A stretch of DNA of 50,418 nt from Methylobacterium gregans (GTDB lineage: Bacteria > Pseudomonadota > Alphaproteobacteria > Rhizobiales > Beijerinckiaceae), in NCBI RefSeq assembly GCF_022179245.1, contig NZ_BPQM01000126.1:1-50418 (forward strand), in the 5' to 3' direction. The position numbers and the translations under genes were made by a program. This document shows, piece after piece, positions 1 through 7,861 of the stretch (positions are counted from its first letter, which is position 1; every line of letters begins with the position of its first letter). Under the pieces are notes generated by a model. It saw nothing but the letters and a program-made list of their open reading frames with translations, did not search any database and was not told where the DNA came from.

Positions 1-2
1 AT

Positions 3-215
3 CTGCTGTCGGAGCGGGGTGTTCTGGACGCGATGCGGGTGCGGGTGCGCACGCTGACGCTGCCGGACACCTACCAGGACCACGACACGCCCGACCGGAT
101 GTACGCCGAGGCCGGCCTCGACGCCGCCGCGATCGTTGCCAAGGTCAACGAGGTCCTGCCCGAGCGCAAGGCGCGCGCGTCCAACGTAGTCAGCGTCGCC
201 CGTCGCCAGCGCTGA
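3..215 (+). CDS. dxs: 1-deoxy-D-xylulose-5-phosphate synthase, C-terminal end (partial)
   Basis: This is the last 70 codons of a gene that begins outside the window. DXS condenses pyruvate and glyceraldehyde 3-phosphate in the cytoplasm, the first step of the MEP isoprenoid pathway, which in this lineage also feeds carotenoids and hopanoids. The visible part matches the end of the transketolase C-terminal domain of DXS: a hydrophobic turn leading into RTLTLPD, then DTPDRMYAEAGLDAAAI and a final helix. The reading frame is open from base 3 with no internal start that makes a sensible shorter gene. It ends 67 bases before the convergent gpsA stop. The identification rests on a short segment, but the motif order is characteristic. 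Confidence 0.8.
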   Translation: MLSERGVLDAMRVRVRTLTLPDTYQDHDTPDRMYAEAGLDAAAIVAKVNEVLPERKARASNVVSVARRQR

Positions 216-223
216 GCGGCTCT

Positions 224-248
224 CCCTCTGCCCGCACGGCGTAGAGGG
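224..248. terminator. Hairpin between convergent dxs and gpsA
   Basis: A 6-bp stem, CCCTCT (224-229) with AGAGGG (243-248), is extended inside by GCC/GGC. It lies between the stops of two convergent genes and could end transcription from either side. There is no clear U-tract, so it is only a candidate. Confidence 0.35.
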
Positions 249-282
249 GGCCACAGCGGCGAAGCGAGGCTCGGACTGGGGC

Positions 283-1278
283 CTACTCCACCTCGCCCTT
301 GAGCGGGCGCGCCATCAGGCGCGCCACCACCGCGTCGACACGCGCCGCGCCCGCCACGATGTCGGCGACCGCCTCGGCGATCGGCATCTCAAGGCCCTGC
401 GCCCGGGCGAGCGCCACCAGGGCCGCCGCCGTGAAGGCCCCCTCGGCGAGCTTGCCGCCGGCCGCGGCCTCCGGGGTCGCACCCGCGCCCAGCCGCTCGC
501 CGAAGGCGAAGTTGCGCGATTGCGGCGAGGAGGCCGTAAGCACGAGGTCGCCGAGGCCCGACAGGCCCATCAGCGTCTCGGGCCTGCCGCCGTAGAGACG
601 GGCGAAGCGCATCAGCTCCGCGAAGGCCCGGGCGATCAGCGCGGCGCGCGCGCTCTCGCCGAGGCCGCTGCCCGCCACGATCCCGCAGGCGATCGCCAGC
701 ACGTTCTTGCCGGCGCCGCCGATCTCGACGCCGCGGACATCATCGGTGTGGTAGAGGCGCAAGGTCGGTCCGGAGAGACGGTGCGCGAGGTCGGCCGCGA
801 GCCCGGCCTCGGCCGCCGCGAGCGTCACGGCGGTCGGCAGGTTGCGGGCGACGTCCGCCGCGAAGCTCGGACCGGAGAGCACCGCGACCGGCGTGCCGAC
901 GGGCAGCGCCTCGGCCGCGACCGCGCTCATGAAAGCGTCCGTACCGCGCTCGATGCCCTTCGCGCAGAGCACGATGGGCGCGCCCGGCGGCAGGTGGGAC
1001 TTGAGCTGTCCGATCACCGCGCGGGCGGTCTGGGCCGGGGTGACGAGGAGTACCGTGCCGGCCGCGGCGAGGGCGCCCGCATCCGCGGTCGCCCGGATGC
1101 CGGGGTGAAGCGGCACGCCCGGCAGGTAGCGGGCGTTCTCGCGGCCCCGCTCGATCCGGGCGGCGGCCTCCGGGTCGCGCAGCCACAGCGTCACGGGATG
1201 GCGGCCCGCCACCGCGTTGGCGAGCGCCGTGCCCCAGGCGCCGCCGCCGATCACCGCGACCGATCCGTTCTGGCTCAT
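283..1278 (-). CDS. gpsA: NAD(P)H-dependent glycerol-3-phosphate dehydrogenase
   Basis: GpsA reduces dihydroxyacetone phosphate to sn-glycerol 3-phosphate in the cytoplasm, supplying the backbone for phospholipids. The 331-residue product begins with the Rossmann motif VIGGGAWGTALA (about residues 9-20). It carries the family substrate-loop signature LSGPSFAADVA and the catalytic-lysine region EIGGAGKNVLAIACGI. Length is normal. The ATG at 1278 is chosen because it starts just before the nucleotide fold and overlaps the stop of the upstream acetyltransferase gene as ATGA. The frame stays open upstream to about 2061, but that part is antisense or out-of-frame shadow. The tsaD, acetyltransferase and gpsA genes are therefore probably one transcript with translational coupling. 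Confidence 0.95.
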   Translation of the reverse strand: MSQNGSVAVIGGGAWGTALANAVAGRHPVTLWLRDPEAAARIERGRENARYLPGVPLHPGIRATADAGALAAAGTVLLVTPAQTARAVIGQLKSHLPPGAPIVLCAKGIERGTDAFMSAVAAEALPVGTPVAVLSGPSFAADVARNLPTAVTLAAAEAGLAADLAHRLSGPTLRLYHTDDVRGVEIGGAGKNVLAIACGIVAGSGLGESARAALIARAFAELMRFARLYGGRPETLMGLSGLGDLVLTASSPQSRNFAFGERLGAGATPEAAAGGKLAEGAFTAAALVALARAQGLEMPIAEAVADIVAGAARVDAVVARLMARPLKGEVE

Positions 1279-2243
1279 GCGCTTCCTCCGGGCAGGTCCG
1301 GTTCGCGGAGATCCCGCGCGTCCATGCGGTACAGGATATGGCGGCTCAGGGGATGATCCGCCGGAATGGCGGGGTGGGCGAAGGTCCCATCCGGGCGCAT
1401 GCCCAGCCGTTCCATCACCCGCCGCGAGGCGCCGTTGCCCTCCGCCGTGTAGGCCACCACCGCCGGCACCCCGCAGCGCTCGAACAGGTCGGCGAGCACC
1501 GCGCGGGCACCGCGCGTGGCGATGCCCCGGCCCCAGGCGGTGCGGGCGAGACGCCAGCCGATCTCGACGCCTGCGCCCGGCCGCTCGCCGCCCGGGAACG
1601 GCATCGGTCGCATCATCCGAAGCGCCCCGACGAAGCCGACGAAGCGGCCCGCCTCCTCGACCGCCCAGGGGCCGAACCCGTCCGCCGCGAAGCGCCTGTC
1701 GAAAGCGCGCGCCTCGTTCAGGCTCTCGGCACGGCTTCGCAGGCTCGGGAAATGCGCCATCACGGCCGGGTCGGCGTTGAGGTCCGCGAAGGGCGCGTCG
1801 TCGCCCCTCTGCCAGCGCCGCAACAGGAGGCCGCCCGACGCAACGAGCCGGTCGGGCGCCGCCGGCGCCCGGCCCCTGCCGCGCCAGAGCAGGGAGCGGC
1901 GGTTCAGGAGATCGAGATCCGCGCGGCCCGCGAGGACAGCCTCGCCGAGCTCGATCGCCAGCCCGAGCCGCTCCGGCGGCAGGTTGGCCCAGGCCGGTGC
2001 CCCCACGCTCTCGCGCCAGGGGCCGCCGCAGGCATTGTCGAGCAGGATGCGGGCGAAGCACTGGTCGAGACGCGCCGGCCAGTCCGGACGCGCGCGGGCG
2101 GCCTCCGGCAGGCGCCGGTCGACGAGGTCGCGCCAGCGCGCCTGGGGATCGGAGGCGGGCGCGGCTGTCGGTGCGGTGGCCGGTGCCGCGACACGAAGGT
2201 CCAGAAGATTGCCGCGCGGCAGAACGAGGCGGGGCGCCCTCAC
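1275..2243 (-). CDS. Two-domain protein: small N-terminal domain fused to GNAT acetyltransferase
   Basis: The C-terminal half (about residues 138-310) is a GNAT N-acetyltransferase of the RimJ/RimL-like type. It shows LLLRRWQRGDDAPFADLNAD at the start, the acetyl-CoA loop in GWRLARTAWGRGIATRGARA, and NGASRRVMERLGM near the end. The N-terminal part (about 35-123) is a compact, Trp-rich helical segment with DWPARLDQCFARILLDNACG and PPERLGLAIELGEAVLAGRADL. It resembles small alphaproteobacterial proteins often given only an acetyltransferase-related label. The substrate is unknown; such enzymes acetylate protein N-termini, amino acids or small amines. I choose the GTG at 2243 because it overlaps the tsaD stop as GTGA, while the stop overlaps the gpsA start as ATGA, so the gene sits in a tightly coupled tsaD-gpsA operon. 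The first 34 residues are low-complexity Ala/Pro and the true start could lie slightly further in. Confidence 0.75.
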   Translation of the reverse strand: MRAPRLVLPRGNLLDLRVAAPATAPTAAPASDPQARWRDLVDRRLPEAARARPDWPARLDQCFARILLDNACGGPWRESVGAPAWANLPPERLGLAIELGEAVLAGRADLDLLNRRSLLWRGRGRAPAAPDRLVASGGLLLRRWQRGDDAPFADLNADPAVMAHFPSLRSRAESLNEARAFDRRFAADGFGPWAVEEAGRFVGFVGALRMMRPMPFPGGERPGAGVEIGWRLARTAWGRGIATRGARAVLADLFERCGVPAVVAYTAEGNGASRRVMERLGMRPDGTFAHPAIPADHPLSRHILYRMDARDLREPDLPGGSA

Positions 2244-3295
2244 ACGATGACCGCGGCGCTGCCGGGTTTCTCCGCGAAGGGCCAACGGGCGCGGGCCGGC
2301 ACCGTGAGATCGTCGGTCAGCCCGAGGCGCAGGCGCTCGAGGCCAGCCCAGGCAATCATCGCGCCGTTGTCGCCGCAGAGCTGGAGCGGGGGCGCCACGA
2401 AGGCGAGGCCGGCCTCGCCGGCAAGCGACGCGAGCGCGCGGCGGATGGCGCCGTTGGCCGAGACGCCGCCCGCCGCCACCAGGGCCGTCGGGTGGCCGGC
2501 CACGCCCGAGAAGGCGCGCAAAGCCACGCGCGCCCGGTCCACCACCACGTCGGTGATCGCAGCCTGGAAGCTGGCGCAAAGGTCGGCGACGTCGCGCTCG
2601 GCCAGCGGTGCGATTCGCTCGGCCTCGATGCGGAGCGCCGTCTTCAGGCCGGAGAGCGAGAAATCCGCCTCGCGCCGCCCGAGCATGGGGCGGGGCAGGC
2701 CGAAGCGCTCCGGGTCGCCGGCTTCCGCCATGCGCTCGACCTCGGGGCCGCCCGGGTAGCCGAGGCCCAGGAGCTTGGCGACCTTGTCGAAGGCCTCGCC
2801 GATGGCGTCGTCGATGGTGCCGCCGAGGCGCACGTACTGGCCGACGCCCTTCACGGCGACGAGCTGGGTGTGGCCGCCCGAGGCCAGCAGCAGTAGGTAG
2901 GGGAAGGCGAGCCCGTCCGTGAGGCGGGCGGTCAGCGCGTGCGCCTCCAGGTGGTTGACCGCCAGCAGCGGCTTGCGGGTGACGAGGGCGAGCGTCTTGG
3001 CCGTGACGAGGCCGATCAGCACGCCGCCGATCAGGCCGGGCCCGGCCGCCACCGCGATGCCGTCCAGATCGTCGAGGCCGAGGCCGGCCCGGTCGAGGGC
3101 GCGGTCGATCAGCCTGTCGAGCACCTCGACATGGGCGCGCGCGGCGATCTCCGGCACGACCCCCCCGTAGGCGGCGTGCTCGGCGATCTGGCTCAGCACC
3201 TCGTTGGCGAGGATGGACGCGCCGCCCTCCTCGTCGTGCGCGACGATGGCGGCCGCGGTCTCGTCGCAGGTGGTCTCGATGCCGAGGATCTTCAT
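2240..3295 (-). CDS. tsaD: tRNA N6-adenosine threonylcarbamoyltransferase
   Basis: TsaD transfers the threonylcarbamoyl group from threonylcarbamoyl-AMP to A37 of ANN-decoding tRNAs, together with TsaB and TsaE. The 351-residue product has the ASKHA fold. It starts MKILGIETTCDETAAAIV, carries the metal-binding HLEAH motif (His115 and His119), and has the nucleotide-binding segments ASGGHTQLV and AAGGVSANGAIRRAL. Length is typical. The ATG follows a gap of about 90 bases from the molbindin gene. Its stop overlaps the next gene (GTGA), and gpsA follows that. The tsaD-gpsA association is common in alphaproteobacteria; here an acetyltransferase is inserted between them. Confidence 0.96.
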   Translation of the reverse strand: MKILGIETTCDETAAAIVAHDEEGGASILANEVLSQIAEHAAYGGVVPEIAARAHVEVLDRLIDRALDRAGLGLDDLDGIAVAAGPGLIGGVLIGLVTAKTLALVTRKPLLAVNHLEAHALTARLTDGLAFPYLLLLASGGHTQLVAVKGVGQYVRLGGTIDDAIGEAFDKVAKLLGLGYPGGPEVERMAEAGDPERFGLPRPMLGRREADFSLSGLKTALRIEAERIAPLAERDVADLCASFQAAITDVVVDRARVALRAFSGVAGHPTALVAAGGVSANGAIRRALASLAGEAGLAFVAPPLQLCGDNGAMIAWAGLERLRLGLTDDLTVPARARWPFAEKPGSAAVIV

Positions 3296-3388
3296 CGGTG
3301 GATTGTCCGGGGCATGCCTTGGGGCGTTCCTTCTACCCGCGCGGCACGCCCCGTCGCAACGCGCCGCGCGGGCAATCCCCGCTTGCCC

Positions 3389-3598
3389 TCAGTCCACCGC
3401 CACCATGACGTCGGAGGCCTTCACCACCGCGTAGGCGTCCGAGCCGACCGTGAGCTTCAGCGCGTCGACGGAATCGTTGGTGATCGCCGCGGTGACGACC
3501 TGACCGGGCGCGACCTCGATCTTCACATGCGCGGTGGTGGCGCCCTTCTCGACCGAGACGATCTTGCCCTTGAGCACGTTGCGCGCACTGATCTTCAT
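3389..3598 (-). CDS. Stand-alone molybdenum-pterin-binding protein (Mop/molbindin)
   Basis: This 69-residue protein is a single TOBE/Mop domain. It starts MKISARNVLKGKIVSVEKG and contains the alternating hydrophobic pattern and the TNDSVDALKLTVGSDAYAVV segment of molbindins. Such proteins assemble into hexamers that bind molybdate or tungstate oxyanions in the cytoplasm, acting as storage or buffer. The ATG at 3598 fits the family start and has a purine-rich site (AAGGAAACGGG) just upstream; the open frame extends further 5' but that extension is Arg-rich and implausible. No molybdate transporter is adjacent. Methylotrophs use Mo/W formate dehydrogenases, a possible context that I infer only. 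Confidence 0.85.
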   Translation of the reverse strand: MKISARNVLKGKIVSVEKGATTAHVKIEVAPGQVVTAAITNDSVDALKLTVGSDAYAVVKASDVMVAVD

Positions 3599-3665
3599 GG
3601 CACCCGTTTCCTTACCTGCGCCGGAGCGGCGGGGATCCTGTAGCAGGCTCGCACGGCAGGGCACC

Positions 3666-4022
3666 TCACGATTCGGCAGGATCCTCGCCCGCATCCGGTG
3701 CATCCTCGGGAATGGGCGCCGCCCCCCAGCCGGTCAGTACGGCGTTCAGCGCGTCGAGCACGAAATGCCGGGCGCTGTCGCGGTCGTAGCCGTCGGCCAG
3801 GAGGTCGTCGTACTCGGTGAAGACGTGGCGGGCATAGGTCACCAGGGCGAGCCTGGCCGCGGTTTCGGGGGCGGCTTTGCGCAGGCCGGGGCTCAGGAGC
3901 GCCCGGTCGAGTGTGGCCTCCACCTCGAAGTCGGGCAGGCGCGGGGCGAGGCGCCGGAGCGCCTCCGCGACGCGCGTGCGCCGGTCCGTCGCTGGTCCGG
4001 GCCGGTCAGGTCTCACGGGCAT
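3666..4022 (-). CDS. DUF2293 domain protein
   Basis: This 118-residue cytoplasmic protein has no known function. The recognisable DUF2293 pattern covers about residues 20-105: EALRRLAPRLPDFEVEATLD, then LALVTYARHVFTEYDDLLADG, then YDRDSARHFVLDALNAVLTGW. The conserved HxxTxYDxLLxxGYDRDxARxFV signature is intact. I take the ATG at 4022 (MPVRPDRPG), which has GGAAGGCG about ten bases upstream; longer forms add a Cys-rich segment that looks non-coding. The acidic tail (EDAPDAGEDPAES) varies in the family. It lies next to the molbindin gene on the same strand, 67 bases upstream of it, and shares an intergenic region with the small secreted protein on the other strand. Confidence 0.7.
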   Translation of the reverse strand: MPVRPDRPGPATDRRTRVAEALRRLAPRLPDFEVEATLDRALLSPGLRKAAPETAARLALVTYARHVFTEYDDLLADGYDRDSARHFVLDALNAVLTGWGAAPIPEDAPDAGEDPAES

Positions 4023-4150
4023 CCCCTTTTGTCGCCTTCCCACGCACGGCAGTGCTGTCATAATCCCGACCGGCGCGCGTTCGATCCTGCGTGCCAAGGA
4101 ACCTGCGTGCCAAGAACAAGGCCCCGCGCGGGCCATGGGAGACCTCGTCC

Positions 4151-4420
4151 ATGCGCCGTATCACGTGCCGTTCCGTGCCCCGCGCGGCCCTCGCGCTGGC
4201 CCTGGCCCTCGGCGCAGCGCCGGCCCTCGCGCAGTCGGGCACGGCCCGCAGCCTCACGGCCACGGGTCAGACGAAGCCGCCCGGTGCCGTCGCGGGCGCG
4301 CCCATGAAGCCGATCAACGAGGCCGCGATGCTCAAAGCGCAGCAGGCCGCCGAGGCCCGCAACAAGGCGTGGGACAGCAAGATGCGCTCGACGCTGGGCT
4401 CAATCTGCCGGGGCTGCTGA
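4151..4420 (+). CDS. Small secreted protein ending in a CxxC motif
   Basis: This is an 89-residue protein of unknown function. It has a clear Sec signal peptide: MRRITCRSVPRAALALALAL, then GAAPALAQ with predicted cleavage after ALA at about residue 27. The mature part is about 60 residues, polar, and contains a short helical segment (INEAAMLKAQQAAEARNKAWD). It ends SICRGC, so the protein finishes on a Cys-x-x-Cys pair that could form a disulfide or bind metal in the periplasm. The start at 4151 is chosen because it gives the signal peptide; an earlier in-frame ATG at 4091 would place 20 charged residues before it. It is the only plus-strand gene in this part and faces ihfA. Confidence 0.6.
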   Translation: MRRITCRSVPRAALALALALGAAPALAQSGTARSLTATGQTKPPGAVAGAPMKPINEAAMLKAQQAAEARNKAWDSKMRSTLGSICRGC

Positions 4421-4501
4421 GGCGGGCCCCCGGACGGCTCTAGACCTGGTTGTCACGCGCGCTCTTGCGCCGAACCGGCCTCCACTTCGGCGGAGAGCGC
4501 T

Positions 4502-4831
4502 CTAGTCGTCGTCCGATTCGTCGGCGCCGTTCACGACCTGCGCGCCGTTGATGCGGGCCTTCAGCACGTTCGAGGGCTTGAACACCATCACCTGCCGGGG
4601 CTCGATCTCGACCTCGACCCCGGTCTTCGGGTTGCGCCCGACCCGGCGGCCCTTGCTGCGCACTACGAAGGAGCCGAACGAGGAGAGCTTCACGGTCTCG
4701 CCCTCGGCGAGACAGGTGCAGATCTCGGACAGGACAGTCTCGACGAGCGCCGCGGACTCGGCGCGGGACAGCCCGACCTGCTGGTAGACGGCCTCGCTCA
4801 GATCGGCGCGTGTGACCGTCTTACCCGTCAT
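4502..4831 (-). CDS. ihfA: Integration host factor subunit alpha
   Basis: IHF-alpha pairs with IHF-beta to bind and bend DNA at specific sites, shaping the nucleoid and assisting recombination and transcription, including sigma54 promoters. The 109-residue product follows the HU/IHF fold: TVTRADLSEAVYQQVGLSRA, the beta-arm motif GRRVGRNPKTGVEVEIEPRQ and the VMVFKPSNVLKARING C-terminal helix. The RNPKTG loop with Pro at the arm tip is the DNA-intercalating part. The acidic tail (ADESDDD) is common in alphaproteobacterial copies. A good ribosome-binding site, AGGGGGTGAAGC, precedes the ATG. It follows fabH by 128 bases, the usual alphaproteobacterial order. The MerR-type gene that often follows is absent. 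Confidence 0.95.
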   Translation of the reverse strand: MTGKTVTRADLSEAVYQQVGLSRAESAALVETVLSEICTCLAEGETVKLSSFGSFVVRSKGRRVGRNPKTGVEVEIEPRQVMVFKPSNVLKARINGAQVVNGADESDDD

Positions 4832-4959
4832 GCTTCACCCCCTTGGAGATTGTCGGGATACAGCCGTTTACGACGTATCTCTATGATGCGGCACGCTAAT
4901 CGGCGCTCCGGCCGGGGTCAACCGCGCGCCCGCGCATGACCCGCGGAAATCTCCGGCCG

Positions 4960-5934
4960 CTACCAGCGGATCAGCGCGGCGCCCCAGCTGAAACCGCCGC
5001 CGATCGCCTCGATCATCACGAGATCGCCCTCCCGGATGCGTCCGTCGCGGCGAGCGACGTCGAGGGCCAGCGGTATCGAGGCGGCCGAGGTGTTGCCGTG
5101 CCGGTCGACCGTGAGGACGATCTTGTCGCGCGCGATCCCGATCTTGTCGGCCGAGGCCTCGATGATGCGGCGGTTGGCCTGATGGGGCACGAACCAGTCG
5201 AGGTCGCCCGCCGTCGCGCCGGCGCGCTCCAGCGCGTCCACGATCACGTCGGTGACGGAGCCCACCGCGAAACGGAAGACCTCGCGGCCCTCCATGCGCA
5301 GGTGCCCGGTCGTGCCGGTCGAGCCCGGACCGCCATCGACGTAGAGCTTCTCCCGGTGGCGCCCGTCCGAGCGCAGGCTGGAGGCGAGCACGCCGCGCCC
5401 TTCCGCGGCTTCGGCCTCGCGGGCCTCCAGCACGATGGCACCGGCGCCGTCGCCGAAGAGCACGCAGGTGGTGCGGTCCTCCCAGTCGACGATGCGCGAG
5501 AAGGTCTCGGCGCCGATCACGAGGGCGCGTCGCGCCCCGCCCGTCGTCAGGAACTTGTCGGCGGTGGTCACCGCGAAGACGAAGCCGGCACAGACCGCCT
5601 GCAGGTCGAAGGCCGCGCCCTGCCGGATGCCGAGCGCCGCCTGGATCTGGGTCGCGGTGGAGGGGAAGGTGTGGTCGGGCGTCGAGGTCGCGCAGATCAC
5701 GAGGTCGATGTCGTCGGCGCTCAGCCCGGCATCGTCGAGCGCGGCCTGCGCCGCGCGGGTACCGAGGACCGAGGTGGTCTCCTCCGGGCCCGCGAGATAG
5801 CGCTGCCGGATGCCGGTGCGCTGGACGATCCATTCGTCCGAGGTGTCGACCCGCTCCGTGAGCTCGGCATTGGTCACCACCCGGGCGGGCAGGCTCGATC
5901 CGGTGCCGAGCACGACGGAACGCAGGCTTTTCAT
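4960..5934 (-). CDS. fabH: 3-oxoacyl-ACP synthase III (KAS III)
   Basis: FabH starts type II fatty-acid synthesis by condensing an acyl-CoA, usually acetyl-CoA, with malonyl-ACP. The 324-residue product has all three catalytic residues: Cys115 in LQAVCAGFVFA, His251 in PHQANRRIIEA and Asn281 in DRHGNTSAASIP. The start MKSLRSVVLGTGSSLPARVV is preceded by GGAAGGAACACG. It lies downstream of plsX with a 152-base gap and upstream of ihfA, the standard order that couples phospholipid and fatty-acid synthesis. Length is normal and nothing is missing. Confidence 0.96.
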   Translation of the reverse strand: MKSLRSVVLGTGSSLPARVVTNAELTERVDTSDEWIVQRTGIRQRYLAGPEETTSVLGTRAAQAALDDAGLSADDIDLVICATSTPDHTFPSTATQIQAALGIRQGAAFDLQAVCAGFVFAVTTADKFLTTGGARRALVIGAETFSRIVDWEDRTTCVLFGDGAGAIVLEAREAEAAEGRGVLASSLRSDGRHREKLYVDGGPGSTGTTGHLRMEGREVFRFAVGSVTDVIVDALERAGATAGDLDWFVPHQANRRIIEASADKIGIARDKIVLTVDRHGNTSAASIPLALDVARRDGRIREGDLVMIEAIGGGFSWGAALIRW

Positions 5935-6086
5935 CGTGTTCCTTCCCGGAGCGCCCGGACCGTCCGGCCCGCCGCGCCCCATCCCTCATCCATCGGAACG
6001 CGTCCGGTTCCGTACCCGGTTCCGACGGGGTGCGGCCTCGCGCGTCCGGGCTCGCCGCTCCGGCGGGCCGCTGTCGTCTGCGTCCC

Positions 6087-7124
6087 CTACACCCGCGCCA
6101 TCGTGGTCGGCGTCTCGTCGAGCATGTCGCGGATCGTCCGCATCAGGTCGTGGCGGGCCATGTCGTGGGCGAGATCCACCGCCGAGGCGAAGCCCGCCGC
6201 GTTCTCCGAGCCGTGGCTCTTGATGACGATGCCCTCAAGGCCGAGGAACACGCCGCCGTTGGCCCGGCTCGGGTTCATCTTGTCCTTCAGCGCCCGGAAG
6301 GCCTGACGGGCGAAGAACGCGCCGATCTTGGCCGAGAGCGTGCGGGTCATCGCCGCGCGCAGGTAGCTGGAGATCTGCTTGGCGGTGCCCTCGGCGGTCT
6401 TGAGCGCGATGTTGCCGGTGAAGCCCTCCGTCACCACCACGTCGACGGTGCCGCGGCCGAGATCCGTGCCCTCGACGAAGCCATGATACGAAAAGTTGGC
6501 AGCATCGTGCTCGCGCAGCAGGCGGGCAGCCTCCTTCACGGCCTCGTTGCCCTTCATCTCCTCGGTGCCGACATTGAGCAGGCCGACCGTCGGGCGCTCC
6601 AGGTCGAACACGATGCGGGCCATGGCCGAACCCATCACGGCCATCTCGACGAGGTGCTCGGCATCCGTCCCGATGGTGGCGCCGACATCGAGCACCACGC
6701 TCTCGCCGCGGATCGTTGGCCAGAGGCAGGCGATGGCCGGACGCTCGATGCCCGCCATGGTCTTCAGGCAGATCTTCGACATCGCCATGAGCGCGCCGGT
6801 GTTGCCGGCCGAGACGGCGGCATCCGCCTCGCCGTCGCGCACCGCCTGGATGGCGCGCCACATCGAGGACTTGCCCCGGCCCTGGCGCACGGCCTGGCTC
6901 GGCTTGTCGTCCATCGCGATCGCCACCGTGGTGTGGCGCAGCTCGACCGCGCCCTTCAGCCGCGGCTCGGCCTCGATCAGCGGGCCGACCACGGCCTCGT
7001 CGCCGAACATGATGAAGCTGGTCTCGGGATGCCGCTCGCGGGCGATGGCTGCGCCCGGCACGACCGTCGACGGCCCGTGATCGCCGCCCATGGCGTCGAG
7101 CGAGATGCGCACGCGTTCTGACAT
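6087..7124 (-). CDS. plsX: Phosphate acyltransferase PlsX
   Basis: PlsX converts acyl-ACP and phosphate to acyl-phosphate, the donor used by PlsY to acylate glycerol 3-phosphate; it is a peripheral membrane enzyme. The 345-residue product begins MSERVRISLDAMGGDHGPST, the family N-terminal signature. It continues with SAGNTGALMA, VLDVGATIGTDAEHLVEMA, NVGTEEMKGN and TEGFTGNIALKTAEG, all diagnostic. The ATG at 7124 is chosen for homology; the frame is open further upstream without coding character. A 227-base GC-rich gap separates it from the DUF177 gene, where some relatives carry rpmF (ribosomal L32); no such gene is visible here. Confidence 0.96.
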   Translation of the reverse strand: MSERVRISLDAMGGDHGPSTVVPGAAIARERHPETSFIMFGDEAVVGPLIEAEPRLKGAVELRHTTVAIAMDDKPSQAVRQGRGKSSMWRAIQAVRDGEADAAVSAGNTGALMAMSKICLKTMAGIERPAIACLWPTIRGESVVLDVGATIGTDAEHLVEMAVMGSAMARIVFDLERPTVGLLNVGTEEMKGNEAVKEAARLLREHDAANFSYHGFVEGTDLGRGTVDVVVTEGFTGNIALKTAEGTAKQISSYLRAAMTRTLSAKIGAFFARQAFRALKDKMNPSRANGGVFLGLEGIVIKSHGSENAAGFASAVDLAHDMARHDLMRTIRDMLDETPTTMARV

Positions 7125-7351
7125 GGTCTCTGGCGATCGCGGCCTTTGCAGCGGCGTCGGACGAGGCGTTGGGCCTGGCCGTTCGCGCGGACGTAAGCGG
7201 GTGTGGAGCGGGCGACGCGCGACCGCTCCGGCGGCGGGTCCCTCCCGCCATCGGCCGACGCGGCGAGCCTTGCCCGGCGCGCCGGAAAATAGCGATCCAG
7301 CCCCGCCGGGCAAACGATTTCTGCGGGGTCCCGGTTGCAGCCCCCGCAGCC

Positions 7352-7861
7352 TCACCTCTTCTCGTCGCGCAGTTGCTGCAGGGCCGCGAAGGGGTTCGGA
7401 TCCTCGCCGGCCTGGACCGGCTCGAAGCTGACGCCGGGCTTGCGCGGGTAAGGGTCGAGGCCGAGTGCTAGGAACTCGGCGGTCAGCGCGCCGAAATCCA
7501 GGCGCCCGCCGACGATCGGGTCCGGCACGTCGGCGTCCTCCGCATCCGTCCCGGCGAGCTGATCGGTGTCGGTGAACTCGACCTCTACGGGCTCGCTCAC
7601 CTTGGACTCGAACGGCTCAAGCGTCACGCTGCAGACCTGGGTCACCTGGGCCTCGACCGTGCCGGTCACCCGCAGACGGTTCAGCGAGCCCGCGATGTCG
7701 AAGCGGCCAACGAGGTCGCGGATCGCCGGGATCTTGAAGTCCCGGGCCAGCGCCTCGGCTTCCGCGGGGCTCGCCTCGACGGTGACGCTGCCGCGCCCCT
7801 GCGGCAAGCGGTCGACGTTCACCACCCGCGAGAGCGGGCCGGCCTTGTCCGTGTGCATCAT
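7352..7861 (-). CDS. DUF177 (YceD-type) protein
   Basis: This is a 169-residue protein of the DUF177/YceD family, usually encoded beside rpmF, plsX and fabH. In E. coli and plants relatives are linked to 23S rRNA accumulation, but the molecular role is not settled. Visible family features are the central beta-rich part with VTGTVEAQVTQVCSVTLEPF, where the Cys is conserved, followed by an acidic stretch and then PDPIVGGRLDFGALTAEFLALGLDPYPRKPG. The start ATG at 7861 overlaps the stop of the upstream chaperone gene as ATGA, so the two are translationally coupled. A second ATG follows immediately. Confidence 0.85.
   Translation of the reverse strand: MMHTDKAGPLSRVVNVDRLPQGRGSVTVEASPAEAEALARDFKIPAIRDLVGRFDIAGSLNRLRVTGTVEAQVTQVCSVTLEPFESKVSEPVEVEFTDTDQLAGTDAEDADVPDPIVGGRLDFGALTAEFLALGLDPYPRKPGVSFEPVQAGEDPNPFAALQQLRDEKR

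Noticed and set aside
1279..2061. Apparent N-terminal extension of gpsA through the acetyltransferase gene
   Set aside because: It is an out-of-frame shadow of the acetyltransferase. The Rossmann fold begins at the ATG at 1278, which overlaps the upstream stop.
7125..7351. Possible rpmF (L32) gene between the DUF177 gene and plsX
   Set aside because: No frame with the L32 zinc-ribbon pattern was found in any frame of the gap.
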